A program made the translations under genes and the position numbers. 34,554 nucleotides of DNA, taken from contig CAYUSW010000091.1 of NCBI GenBank assembly GCA_964447445.1, positions 1 through 34,554 on the forward strand. The letters are read 5' to 3'. Positions 8,511-16,433 of the stretch are shown here, piece after piece (position 1 is the first letter of the stretch; each line of letters opens with the position of its first letter). The notes under the pieces are model-generated. The model saw nothing but the letters and a program-made list of their open reading frames with translations. It did not search any database and was not told the origin of the DNA. Origin of the DNA: CAIOGO01 sp964447445 (GTDB lineage Bacteria > Bipolaricaulota > Bipolaricaulia > UBA7950 > UBA9294).

Positions 8511-8697
8511 GCTCCCATCCCCTTTCGTCGGCCTCTCGGCGAGCAAGGCCGCTGTAGGCTCGTTTTCCGAGAGTACCCATCTTCGCATCGGCGCTCAATG
8601 ACGCACGTACTCCCCGTCCGTTTCCCGTGCGTCGCACAAGACAGCCCGCGCGGTTCATCCGCAGATTTGGCACGATGATGTCTGCTGGCGGTGGCTC

Positions 8698-8703
8698 TAT
8701 ACT
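8698..8703 (+). promoter_or_regulatory. -10 element just upstream of the response-regulator start
   Basis: TATACT ends 8 nt before ATG 8712, and there is no Shine-Dalgarno sequence before that ATG. The spacing is that of a leaderless transcript starting at or next to the start codon. No good -35 hexamer lies at 16-18 bp. Confidence 0.4.
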
Positions 8704-8711
8704 ACCTTCGT

Positions 8712-9392
8712 ATGAGAGTCCTGGTCGTCGACGATGAGGAGTGGGTTCTCGAGACGGTTCGCAGGTACCTTGAGGAGGCCGGCTTCGAGGTCGTCCCGGT
8801 TCGCGACGGCATGGCGGCTCTCGAGGCTTTCGCCAGGGCTGCTCCGGATCTCGTAGTCCTCGATTGGATGCTTCCGAAGCTCGACGGCTTATCGGTTGCC
8901 GAACGCATTCGCGCGACCTCGACCGTGCCGATCATTATGCTGACAGCGCGCGTTGCGGAGGGGGATCGCCTCGCCGGGTTCGACGCAGGAGTCGATGACT
9001 ACGTGGTGAAGCCGTTCAGCGCGCGCGAACTCGAGGCGCGCGTGCGGGCCGTTCTGCGTCGCTCCACAGGAAAAGAGCCATCGATTCAGGAGTTCGGCGA
9101 CCTTCGGATCGATCGAGAGCAGCGCCTGGTTTGGGTTCGCGGACAGCTCGTCGAGCTCTCTGCCATGGGATTCGACCTGTTGGCCTTCTTCATGACGCAC
9201 CCCGGGAGAGTGTTCACCCGCCTCGAGCTGCTGGAAGCGGCCCGTGGCGAGACCTATAGCGGATTCGAGCGATCCGTCGACTCGCACATCAAGCGGTTGC
9301 GGCAGAAGGTCGAGCCCGACCCCGCCCGCCCGTCGCACATCCTGACGGTGTTCGGCGTAGGGTATCGGTTCGCACGAGGGGAGGACTCATGA
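8712..9392 (+). CDS. OmpR/PhoB-family response regulator
   Basis: This is a cytosolic two-component transcription factor of 226 residues. The receiver domain (about residues 1-120) has the acidic pair D7/D8, phospho-acceptor D51 in VVLDWMLPKLDG, the conserved Thr in IIMLTAR and the Lys in YVVKPFS. A winged-helix DNA-binding domain (about 128-226) ends in the typical RLRQKVE and ILTVFGVGYRF. The start was placed at the ATG of MRVLVVDD because the frame's only upstream start (GTG 8691) adds seven residues that the fold does not need. The stop overlaps the kinase start as ATGA, so the pair is translationally coupled. The regulated genes cannot be told from the sequence. Confidence 0.92.
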   Translation: MRVLVVDDEEWVLETVRRYLEEAGFEVVPVRDGMAALEAFARAAPDLVVLDWMLPKLDGLSVAERIRATSTVPIIMLTARVAEGDRLAGFDAGVDDYVVKPFSARELEARVRAVLRRSTGKEPSIQEFGDLRIDREQRLVWVRGQLVELSAMGFDLLAFFMTHPGRVFTRLELLEAARGETYSGFERSVDSHIKRLRQKVEPDPARPSHILTVFGVGYRFARGEDS

Positions 9393-10738
9393 AGCGCTCT
9401 CTCAGGCGCTGGTCGTTCCAGACCCGATTGCTGGTCTCGTTCTTCATCGTCATTCTCCTCGCGACCGCCGCCGGGTACCTGTTTATAAACCAGTCAGTGA
9501 ACCGAGCGTTCTCGGACTTCACAGTCCGCAGCTTCACGCTTCAGGATCAGCTGCTGTTGGGCCTCATCGTTCAGAGCTACAACCGGACGGGAAGCCTCGA
9601 GGGATTGGTCGAGTACCTCAACCGCGGGCCTCGCGATATCCCTATCCTCCTCGTCGACCCGGAGCGAAAGGTCGTCTTCGCTCCAGACCAGGAATTCGTC
9701 GGACGAAGGCTCAGTGAGGGGCAACTGGAGGGAGGTCAGTCCATTCTTCTCGCATCGGGCGAGATCTGGACTGTAGTTCCGTATCGCGCTCTCGTGGGAC
9801 GGAACGCTCTGGAACAGCGTTTCCTGCGCACGACGCGGTCTGCGCTCTGGCTGTCCGCCTTTGCTGCGAGCGCGGCGGCCCTGGTTCTGGCTCTGTTTCT
9901 CGTGCGACAGACGACGAATCCGCTCAGACAGCTCGAGGCGGCTACTCAGCGCATCGCACGAGGAGACTTCGACGAGCGAGTGGAGATCCGTTCGTCGGAC
10001 GAAATCGGTCGGCTTGCCCAGGCGTTCAATGAAATGGCAACCAGTCTCAAACTGTCGGAGGAAGCCAAGCGCCGAATGATCGCCGACATCTCGCATGAGC
10101 TGCGCACTCCCCTCGCTGCAGTCCGCTCCGCTCTCGAGGGTTTGCGTGACGGACTGATCGATCCGGGTCCCGCGACGTTCGCCTCGCTCCATGATCGCGT
10201 GCTCTTGCTCACCCGCCTCGTTGGCGACCTGCACCAGCTGGCATTGGCTGACGCAGGCCAATTATCCATCGAGCGGCAACCGACGCAGCTCAGCGAGGTC
10301 ATCAACGGCATCGTCGAGACCGTCGGTTTCCAGATTGAGGACAGCGGTCTCACGCTGGAGAAGGCCGTCGATCCGACCCTCCCGACTCTCCTCGTCGACG
10401 CGAATCGCATCGAGCAAGTGATTCTCAATCTCCTCGCAAACGCGATTCGCCACACGCCAGAAGGCGGACGCATCGAGATCAGGGCTGACCGCACCGGGGA
10501 CGGGGAGGTCACCCTGAGCGTCTGCGACACCGGACCGGGGCTGGCGCAGGAGGAGCTTGACCGCATCTTCGAGCGCTTCTACCGTGCGGACCCGGCGCGG
10601 GAGGGGACCGGCGCCGGGCTCGGCTTATCCATTGCCAAGGCCCTCGTGGAAGCTCACGGCGGAAGGATCCGCGCCGAGAACAGCCCCCAGGGGGGTGCCT
10701 GCTTCAAGGTCGTGCTCCCGATCGATGCGGGCAAGTGA
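9389..10738 (+). CDS. Membrane sensor histidine kinase
   Basis: This is the 449-residue partner of the preceding response regulator. TM1 lies at about residues 13-33 (LLVSFFIVILLATAAGYLF) and TM2 at about 152-172. Between them is an extracytoplasmic sensor of some 115 residues with PAS/CACHE-like spacing and no recognisable ligand motif. A HAMP linker (about 173-225, NPLRQLEAATQRIARGDFDE) is followed by the HisKA H-box SHELRTPLAAVR with phospho-accepting H236. The ATPase has N-box NLLANAIRHTPEGG, G1 DTGPGL and G2 GAGLGLSIAKALVEAHGG. All catalytic motifs are intact. The gene overlaps its regulator by 4 nt and is followed directly by a hairpin. Confidence 0.92.
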   Translation: MKRSLRRWSFQTRLLVSFFIVILLATAAGYLFINQSVNRAFSDFTVRSFTLQDQLLLGLIVQSYNRTGSLEGLVEYLNRGPRDIPILLVDPERKVVFAPDQEFVGRRLSEGQLEGGQSILLASGEIWTVVPYRALVGRNALEQRFLRTTRSALWLSAFAASAAALVLALFLVRQTTNPLRQLEAATQRIARGDFDERVEIRSSDEIGRLAQAFNEMATSLKLSEEAKRRMIADISHELRTPLAAVRSALEGLRDGLIDPGPATFASLHDRVLLLTRLVGDLHQLALADAGQLSIERQPTQLSEVINGIVETVGFQIEDSGLTLEKAVDPTLPTLLVDANRIEQVILNLLANAIRHTPEGGRIEIRADRTGDGEVTLSVCDTGPGLAQEELDRIFERFYRADPAREGTGAGLGLSIAKALVEAHGGRIRAENSPQGGACFKVVLPIDAGK

Positions 10739-10772
10739 GAGATCCCGCCGCCTCTACGGGCGACGGGATCTC
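10739..10772. terminator. Hairpin between kinase and convergent secreted-protein gene
   Basis: GAGATCCCG (10739-10747) pairs perfectly with CGGGATCTC (10764-10772), with further GC pairing inside. It begins right after the kinase stop. There is no U-tract on either side, so it may act bidirectionally by structure alone or as an RNA-stability hairpin. Confidence 0.45.
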
Positions 10773-10801
10773 GGGGCACAACAAGCAGAGAAGGCAGACC
10801 G

Positions 10802-11731
10802 CTACGTCATGGCTGCCAGCTTCAACTCCAGCACGTGAGCCAAACGCTCAAGCCAGTTCGTCAGGCCCTGCGCGCGGCCGGGGCTTGCCATCGGCAAGTC
10901 TCCGCCCAAGGGCAGAAGCTCTGCGGTTCCGAACGTCACCGCACTGTCGGCCCCGTCAGCGGAAGGGGCGCCCGGTTCAAGGGCAGCGCTGCCGGTCTGG
11001 AACTCGATCGTTCCCATCATCGGGCCCACCGTCGCGGCGGACGACGCGCCTGCCGCCCTTTGCGCGAATCGGTCAGTGACACGCTCGCGGAGGCGCTCAA
11101 CCATCGCCTGGAGCCTCTCTCCAACCCCGGCGGCGCGTTGCGCCTCGTCGGCCGACGTCTCAGCGTCCAGCGCGATGGTCAGGCCTTGTCGCCCGTCGCG
11201 CATCATGAGTCGTCCGTTTCCGACGATCGTCCGAGCGCGGTTCCCTTGAAGCAGCGCGTCAGACGAGTCCGTCGAGAGAGACCAGGGGAGAAGCCCTGTG
11301 ATACCGGGGTACGCCGCCGTAAGGATCTCTCCCTGCTTCATGCTCAGGGTGTCCTTCACCGTGTCGATCGCCGCGATCTGGTCTTGATGTAGCGCGTCTC
11401 GGGCCGTCTTCATTTCCTGCCGATACGCGACGAGACGCACATCGAGCTCTTCGGCCGTCCCGCTGAAGGCGATCATCTCCTGCTCGAAAGCAGACCGTTT
11501 CCCGCCAAGAACGTTGCTCTTCTCGACAAGCCCGAGGATCGCCGAGTGCAGCGTCTCCATCTGCTGCCTCGACAGCTCGAGTCGATTGACGAGAAGAACC
11601 ATCTGGAGATCCACACCCGCGTCATCACTCGACGACGTAGTTCCCCGCAGCGCCTGCGTGCTTGCCGGAATCGCAGCCAACGCTCCGAACACGGCCACGA
11701 GAAGGACTGTCCGAACGACCTTCTTCTTCAT
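10802..11731 (-). CDS. Exported protein of unknown function with helical N-terminal half (309 aa)
   Basis: ATG 11731 follows GGAGGG by 8 nt. The N-terminus, MKKKVVRTVLLVAVFGALAA then IPASTQA, is a clear signal peptide with probable cleavage after TQA. Residues about 40-130 are long charged helices (LVNRLELSRQQMETLHSAIL; YRQEMKTARDALHQDQIAAI) resembling Spy/CpxP-like periplasmic helical proteins, though the LTxxQ motifs are not clear. The C-terminal half is richer in Gly, Ser and Pro, with a second helix (GERLQAMVERLRERV) near residue 220. I do not recognise the family. It is convergent to the two-component system and divergent from the metal importer, and stress-protein status is only a guess. 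Confidence 0.7.
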   Translation of the reverse strand: MKKKVVRTVLLVAVFGALAAIPASTQALRGTTSSSDDAGVDLQMVLLVNRLELSRQQMETLHSAILGLVEKSNVLGGKRSAFEQEMIAFSGTAEELDVRLVAYRQEMKTARDALHQDQIAAIDTVKDTLSMKQGEILTAAYPGITGLLPWSLSTDSSDALLQGNRARTIVGNGRLMMRDGRQGLTIALDAETSADEAQRAAGVGERLQAMVERLRERVTDRFAQRAAGASSAATVGPMMGTIEFQTGSAALEPGAPSADGADSAVTFGTAELLPLGGDLPMASPGRAQGLTNWLERLAHVLELKLAAMT

Positions 11732-11903
11732 CCTAGATCCCTCCACACGATGATCCTCATGCTGCAGAACGTAGCGGGATTCTGTGAACGCCTTCCCGCG
11801 CGCCGATGTCACGATTGTGAAGATGGCCAAGACGCGAGCCGGCCGCGGCTGGGTACAATGGCCTCCGCGGAAACGCAGAAGCAGCCCGCTTGGAGGAGAC
11901 ACG

Positions 11904-12815
11904 ATGAAGGGTGCAAGGGCAGCCTGGGTGGCCGTCGCTCTCATCGCGATGGCGATTGCGCCGGCTGCGTTGGGCAGTCCAATCTCCATCCTGTGCACGA
12001 CAACGATCGTCGGCGACGTGGTTCGGCAGGTTGCAGGGAGTGACGCCATCGTCTCGGTTCTCCTCCCGATCGGCGCGGATCCGCACGCGTTCGCGGCGTC
12101 GCCGCGCGATGCCATCGCGATCGAAACGGCCAACGTGGTGTTCCTCAGCGGGGCGGGCCTTGAGACGTCGCTCGCTCCGCTCCTCCAATCGGCAGGCGGG
12201 AGAGTCATCGACCTATCGATCGCCCTGCCGCTTCGGGCACATAGCGAAGAGCACGAGGGGGACGCGCGTGATCACGGCAGCGCCGACCCACACGTGTGGT
12301 TCGATCCGTGGAATGTGATCGAGTGGATCCGCGTCGTCGCGCGGACGCTGGGTGAGATGGACTCCGAGCATGCCACAGCCTACGACGCGCGGGCTGCGGC
12401 CTACGAGGCAGAGCTCCTCGGACTCGACGCGTGGATCCGCGATCGCGTGGGAACGCTCCCGCCGGACGCGCGCTGCCTTGTCACGGACCATGAGTCGTTC
12501 AGCTACTTCGCGGCCCGGTACGGATTCCAGCAGATCGGAACCGTCTTCCCGGGAACGAGCACGTCGGCCGGGCCCTCTGCGCGCGATCGCGCGGCCCTCG
12601 AGGACGCAATCCGTGCCGCGGGCGTCCCAGCTATCTTCGTCGGGACGACAGTCTCGTCGACGCTCGCCGAGCAAGTCGCGGCCGACACGGGAGCGCAGAT
12701 CGTCTTCTTGTACACGGGCTCGCTGAGCGAGCCGGGCGGCCCCGCAGCCACGTACCTCGACTTCATGCGGTGCGACGTCGATCGAATCGTCGCCGCCCTG
12801 GCGCGCACGCCATGA
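11904..12815 (+). CDS. Zn/Mn ABC importer substrate-binding protein (ZnuA/TroA-like)
   Basis: This is the extracytoplasmic cluster A-I binding protein that delivers zinc or manganese to its permease. ATG 11904 lies just after GGAGGAG. A signal peptide covers residues 1-24 (VAVALIAMAIAPAALGS). Three metal-ligand histidines are in the expected contexts: H61 (IGADPHAF), H130 (DPHVWFDP) and H196 (TDHESFSYF). A short His/acid-rich loop precedes H130 (residues 112-129), a feature more typical of zinc proteins. At the usual fourth-ligand position, TDS, this protein has TGS (G272). The stop overlaps the ATPase start as ATGA. The metal cannot be settled from sequence; no Zur or MntR site was recognised. 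Confidence 0.88.
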   Translation: MKGARAAWVAVALIAMAIAPAALGSPISILCTTTIVGDVVRQVAGSDAIVSVLLPIGADPHAFAASPRDAIAIETANVVFLSGAGLETSLAPLLQSAGGRVIDLSIALPLRAHSEEHEGDARDHGSADPHVWFDPWNVIEWIRVVARTLGEMDSEHATAYDARAAAYEAELLGLDAWIRDRVGTLPPDARCLVTDHESFSYFAARYGFQQIGTVFPGTSTSAGPSARDRAALEDAIRAAGVPAIFVGTTVSSTLAEQVAADTGAQIVFLYTGSLSEPGGPAATYLDFMRCDVDRIVAALARTP

Positions 12816-13657
12816 CCAGAACGAACCCGAGGCGCCATGGACCCCTCTTCCATCGGGGCTCCGCGCGTCCGGCGCAGCACGATCCGAGCGCACCGGCGGT
12901 GGAGGCACGCGGCTTGGCCGCCGCGTACCGAGGGCGAACCGTTCTGCGCGACGTGTCGTTCGCACTCCGTGCCGGCGAACGCCTTGCCGTCATCGGGCCG
13001 AACGGCGCCGGCAAGAGCACGCTCCTCAAGGTGGCAGGCGGGCTTCTGCCCGCCGCGGCGGGGACACTGCTTGTTCACGGGCACGCGCCGCGTGATCACC
13101 TCTGCGTTGCCTACGTTCCGCAGCGCTCGGACGTCGATTGGCGGTTCCCACTCAACGTGACCGATGTAGTCTCGATGGGGCGTACAGGCCGCCTGGGCGC
13201 GCTCAGGCGACCGGGACGCGAGGACCGAACGCTGACGATCGAGGCCATCCGCCGAGTCGGGCTCGAACCTCTGGCCCGTCGACAAATCGGCGAGCTCTCT
13301 GGGGGTGAGCAGCAGAAGATGTTCATCGCACGCGCCATAGCCCAGGAGGCGGAGATTGTCCTCCTCGATGAGCCGCTCGCCGGGCTCGACGTCCCCGCGA
13401 CGACCGAGGTGATCGCTCTCCTCAGTCGGCTTGAGGGGGCGACTCTGGCGGTCGCGCTGCACGATCTCGCGATCGCCGCGGCAAGCTTCGACCGCGTCCT
13501 CCTCTTGCGCGAGCGGATGATCAGCTTCGGCGCGCCAGAGGAAGCCTTCCAGCCGGGTTTTCTGGAGCAAGCGTACGGAGGGTGCGTTCGCATGGTGCGC
13601 ACGGCGGACGGCCAGCTCATCGTGCACGACGACGCCTGCGCCAAGGAGGTGCAGTGA
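12812..13657 (+). CDS. Metal ABC importer ATPase (ZnuC/MntB-like)
   Basis: This is the cytosolic ATP-hydrolysing subunit of the importer, 281 residues. ATG 12812 overlaps the upstream stop. A 28-residue basic N-terminal extension precedes the fold. Motifs are complete: Walker A GPNGAGKST (62-70), Q-loop Q104 in YVPQRSDVDWRFP (the DWxFP form seen in Zn/Mn importers), signature LSGGEQ (162-167), Walker B IVLLDEP with catalytic E187, and switch H217. Its last codons contain AAGGAGGTG, the ribosome-binding site of the permease gene, which starts at an overlapping GTGA. The tight coupling indicates a single importer complex. Confidence 0.92.
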   Translation: MTRTNPRRHGPLFHRGSARPAQHDPSAPAVEARGLAAAYRGRTVLRDVSFALRAGERLAVIGPNGAGKSTLLKVAGGLLPAAAGTLLVHGHAPRDHLCVAYVPQRSDVDWRFPLNVTDVVSMGRTGRLGALRRPGREDRTLTIEAIRRVGLEPLARRQIGELSGGEQQKMFIARAIAQEAEIVLLDEPLAGLDVPATTEVIALLSRLEGATLAVALHDLAIAAASFDRVLLLRERMISFGAPEEAFQPGFLEQAYGGCVRMVRTADGQLIVHDDACAKEVQ

Positions 13658-14514
13658 CGGCGCTCGAGTGGCTCATCGCCCCGCTTCGCCACGCGTTCAT
13701 GGTCCGCGCGCTCGTCGCGTCGGTGCTCGTCGGCGGCCTGTGCTCGGTCGTCGGCGCCTTCGTCGTCTTGCGCTCCATGGCCTTTCTCGGAGACGCGATC
13801 GCCCATTCGGTCCTGCCGGGGATCGCGACCGGAATGCTGGTTGCCGGGCGGGGCGACCGCAGAAGCCTCTTCTGGTGGGCCCTAGGAACGTCGATCCTCG
13901 TCGCGCTCGGCATCGGTTGGGTGGGCCGGCGAAGCCGCATCCGCGAGGAGACGGCCATCGGCATTGTGTTCGCCGGAACCTTCGCGCTGGGGATCGCCCT
14001 CTTGTCGCGGGTCCGCGGATTCGCCCTCGATCTTGTCCACGTCCTGTTCGGCGACGTGCTCGGCGTGTCGCCGGGCGACCTCGTACTCATCTCCGCGTTC
14101 GGGGCGGGAGTCCTGCTCGTGATCGTCCTCTTCTACAAGGAACTGCTCCTCGTGTCATTCGACCCCACGCACGCGGCGACGCTCCGCCTCCCCGTGGCCG
14201 CATACCAGAGCCTGACGCTCGTCTTGATCGCCATTGCCGTCGTCGTCTCGCTGCAGGTGGTGGGGCTTGCGCTCACGCTCGCCTTGCTCGTCGCGCCTCC
14301 AACCACGGCCCTCCTCTTTATCCGGCGGGTGCCCGGCGTGATGGGCGTCGGCGCCGGAATCGGCGCCGTGTCGGGCATCGTGGGACTCTACGTCTCGTAC
14401 TACCTCGGCGTCGCATCGGGAGCGGCCATCGTTCTGGTCGCCATTGCCGTCTTCCTTCTCGCGCTCGCCGCGACGTCCGCGCGGGGACGCATGCGCCGGG
14501 CGGCCCGGTCGTAG
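13654..14514 (+). CDS. Metal ABC importer permease (ZnuB/MntC-like, ABC-3 family)
   Basis: This is the membrane subunit of the importer, 286 residues. GTG 13654 overlaps the ATPase stop (GTGA), with AAGGAGG 4-5 nt upstream. The protein is strongly hydrophobic with about 8-9 helices. It carries the ABC-3 family hallmark GLCSVVGAFVVLRSMAFLGD followed by AIAHSVLPGIA near residues 27-58, and a central VSFDPTHAATLRLP loop. The C-terminus is a short basic tail (SARGRMRRAARS). With the binding protein and ATPase it forms a complete zinc or manganese uptake system. The next gene begins 70 bp downstream with its own promoter-like signal. Confidence 0.92.
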   Translation: MTALEWLIAPLRHAFMVRALVASVLVGGLCSVVGAFVVLRSMAFLGDAIAHSVLPGIATGMLVAGRGDRRSLFWWALGTSILVALGIGWVGRRSRIREETAIGIVFAGTFALGIALLSRVRGFALDLVHVLFGDVLGVSPGDLVLISAFGAGVLLVIVLFYKELLLVSFDPTHAATLRLPVAAYQSLTLVLIAIAVVVSLQVVGLALTLALLVAPPTTALLFIRRVPGVMGVGAGIGAVSGIVGLYVSYYLGVASGAAIVLVAIAVFLLALAATSARGRMRRAARS

Positions 14515-14547
14515 CCGCTCGACGAGCATCACATGCAGCGGAGTCGC

Positions 14548-14576
14548 TTGCGGAGGCCGGGCGCCTCCTGTACCGT
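14548..14576 (+). promoter_or_regulatory. Candidate promoter for the acetyltransferase-ThiF operon (leaderless type)
   Basis: TTGCGG (14548-14553) is 17 bp from TACCGT (14571-14576), and the ATG at 14584 comes 7 nt later. No Shine-Dalgarno sequence precedes this ATG, so transcription probably starts at or beside the start codon. Confidence 0.45.
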
Positions 14577-14583
14577 GGAATCC

Positions 14584-15489
14584 ATGTCCATCGCGGTGCG
14601 CGTCGCGCGGGAGTCCGATCGAGAGAGGATTCTCGCCATCTCGGCTCAGATCTGGGACGGATACGACTACGTGCCCCACGTGCTCGACGGGTGGCTCGCC
14701 GGAAGAGAGGGGGAACTCCTCGTCGCCGAGATTGACAGCATCGTGGCGGCCTTCTCGTATCGCACCTGGCTCGCCGACGGCCACGCGTGGCTCCAAGGGA
14801 TCCGCACCGACACTGCGATGCGGGGCCGCGGCGCGGGCAGGACGCTCACCGAGGCGTCGATCGAGAGGTCGTGGCACGACGGGGCGCGGCGCATCGGGCT
14901 CTCCACCCATATCGACAACGCGGAGTCGATGCACATCGTAGAGGCCTACGGCTTCCGTCGCGTAGCCGCCTACGTCTATCTGGAGGGCGAGTTGGCGGAG
15001 GGCGCCGGCCTCGCCAGCGGAACGATCGACGCGCTGCCCGAGGAGGACGCGATCCGTTTCGTCGCGGGCTCGGACTACCTACGGAGAGCCGGCGGACGGT
15101 TCCCTTGGGCGTGGAAGTTCCTGGCATTCGACTGGGCACCGCGCACGGCGCTCGGATGGGCGCCCTATCGGATCGGGGTCCGCAGGGACGGCGAATGGGT
15201 CGCCGCGCTCTGCGCCGCGCCCCAAGCCGGGGCGTCCGACGCGGTCTTCCTCTGCGTCCTCGACGGCGAACCGGACGACATGGCGGCGTTGCTGCGGGTC
15301 GCCCGATCCGAGCTTGCGGCGGAGAAGTGGGAGGCCATGGCGCCCAAGGACGGGGACCGCGGCCTCGGAGCACTGGGATTGCTGCGCGGCGTTGGGCTGC
15401 GGTCGTGGTCGGAGTTCGCGGAGGACGTGTTCGCCTACGAACTCGACCAAGATGAAGGCCTGACGCCCGGGAAAGGGGCGCGACCGTGA
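14584..15489 (+). CDS. GNAT-family N-acetyltransferase with C-terminal extension
   Basis: This is a cytosolic enzyme predicted to move an acetyl group from acetyl-CoA to an unknown amine. The ATG start gives MSIAVRVARESDRERILAIS, the usual first GNAT strand and helix. The acetyl-CoA pyrophosphate-binding motif is GIRTDTAMRGRGAGRTL (residues 72-88), followed by STHIDNAESMHIVEAYGFRR, the family's motif B. The domain ends near residue 160. Residues 160-301 form a second region, possibly a degenerate GNAT repeat or a substrate domain, giving twice the normal GNAT length. The stop overlaps the next start (GTGA), so it is coupled to the E1-like protein. Confidence 0.82.
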   Translation: MSIAVRVARESDRERILAISAQIWDGYDYVPHVLDGWLAGREGELLVAEIDSIVAAFSYRTWLADGHAWLQGIRTDTAMRGRGAGRTLTEASIERSWHDGARRIGLSTHIDNAESMHIVEAYGFRRVAAYVYLEGELAEGAGLASGTIDALPEEDAIRFVAGSDYLRRAGGRFPWAWKFLAFDWAPRTALGWAPYRIGVRRDGEWVAALCAAPQAGASDAVFLCVLDGEPDDMAALLRVARSELAAEKWEAMAPKDGDRGLGALGLLRGVGLRSWSEFAEDVFAYELDQDEGLTPGKGARP

Positions 15490-16313
15490 AGCGGGACTCG
15501 TCGACGCTGAGCGCTGGGGAGCGCGAGCGCTATGCCCGACATCTGGCGATTCCCGACATCGGCGAGAGCGGACAGCTCAAGCTGAAGGCGGCGCGGGTCC
15601 TCATCGTAGGCCTCGGCGGCTTGGGAAGCCCGGTCGCGTTGTACCTCGCGGCCGCCGGCGTCGGGACGCTCGGAATTGTGGATTCGGACGTCGTCTCGGT
15701 CTCAAATCTGCAACGGCAGATACTCTACGGAGTGCGGGATGTAGGAAGTCCCAAGACAGAGGCTGCGCAAGGCCGGCTCAGCGATCTCAACCCGTTCGTC
15801 CGCGTCGAAGCCTACCCGTTGCGCTTTTCGGGACGCGAGGCCAAGCGTCTCGCGGCCGACTACGACATCCTCGTGGACGGTACCGACAACTTCGAAGCGC
15901 GGTACGTGCTCAACGACGTTGCTCTCGCCCTCGGCATCCCGTATGCGTACGGAGCCGTGTTTCAACTTGAGGGGCAGGCCGCTCTCCTTTGCGCGCCGGG
16001 AACTCCCTGCTACCGATGCTTGTTCCCCTGTCCTCCCCCGCCGGAGGCAGTCCGCTCTCCAGAGGAAACGGGAATCCTCGGCGTGGTGCCAGGAGTCGTC
16101 GGTCTCCTTCAAGCGACCCTCGTGATCCGTTGGCTGACTGCGTACGCCGCATCGGCACCGAACTGCCTCGCCGTGTACGACGCCCGTCGCATCGAACTCC
16201 TCTCGATCGCAGTGGATCCGAATCCAGATTGCCCATCGTGCGGAACCGGGCGGCCGACAGGAGAGACCCAACCTCCTCGCTCTGCGGGCCGACATTGCCC
16301 TGATCGGACGTGA
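15486..16313 (+). CDS. ThiF/MoeB/HesA-family adenylyltransferase-like protein
   Basis: E1-like proteins of this family adenylate the C-terminal Gly-Gly of a ThiS/MoaD-type sulfur carrier for thiamine, molybdopterin or cysteine synthesis. GTG 15486 overlaps the preceding stop. Residues 1-250 are canonical: Rossmann GLGGLGSP (42-49), ATP-contact NLQRQ (74-78), DGTDNFEARYVLND (131-144) and two zinc Cys pairs (C175/C178 and C249/C252). The site that normally reads SCAEAG, carrying the E1 cysteine, is SPEETG here (P192). There is no rhodanese domain. No ThiS/MoaD gene is adjacent, so the carrier is unknown; the protein could adenylate a carrier without forming a persulfide. Confidence 0.85.
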   Translation: MKRDSSTLSAGERERYARHLAIPDIGESGQLKLKAARVLIVGLGGLGSPVALYLAAAGVGTLGIVDSDVVSVSNLQRQILYGVRDVGSPKTEAAQGRLSDLNPFVRVEAYPLRFSGREAKRLAADYDILVDGTDNFEARYVLNDVALALGIPYAYGAVFQLEGQAALLCAPGTPCYRCLFPCPPPPEAVRSPEETGILGVVPGVVGLLQATLVIRWLTAYAASAPNCLAVYDARRIELLSIAVDPNPDCPSCGTGRPTGETQPPRSAGRHCPDRT

Positions 16314-16386
16314 GGCGCTGCTCGGACCTGGGGCCGCGCAATCCAGCTCAGAGAAAGCCTCCCGGGACCCCCGCTAAGCCCGTAGC

Positions 16387-16403
16387 GTGGGCTCTCAACC
16401 CAC
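16387..16403. repeat. Short GTGGG/CCCAC palindrome after the ThiF gene
   Basis: GTGGG (16387-16391), a 7-nt loop and CCCAC (16399-16403) lie between the convergent ThiF-like and saccharopine-dehydrogenase genes. Neither side has a U-tract. It may be a weak terminator or a REP-like palindrome; one copy cannot tell. Confidence 0.3.
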
Positions 16404-16433
16404 AGAGGAACCCCGCTGTTCGTCCGACGTTAG

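Noticed and set aside
9494..10261. Long antisense frames under the sensor kinase and other GC-rich genes
   Set aside because: They mirror the codon pattern of the real gene on the other strand and have no start signals of their own.
10802..12208. 468-residue version of the exported helical protein
   Set aside because: The extension overlaps the divergent metal-binding-protein gene; ATG 11731 begins a clear signal peptide after GGAGGG.
16387..16403. Intrinsic terminator at the GTGGG/CCCAC palindrome
   Set aside because: Only five base pairs and no U-tract on either strand; kept only as a weak repeat.
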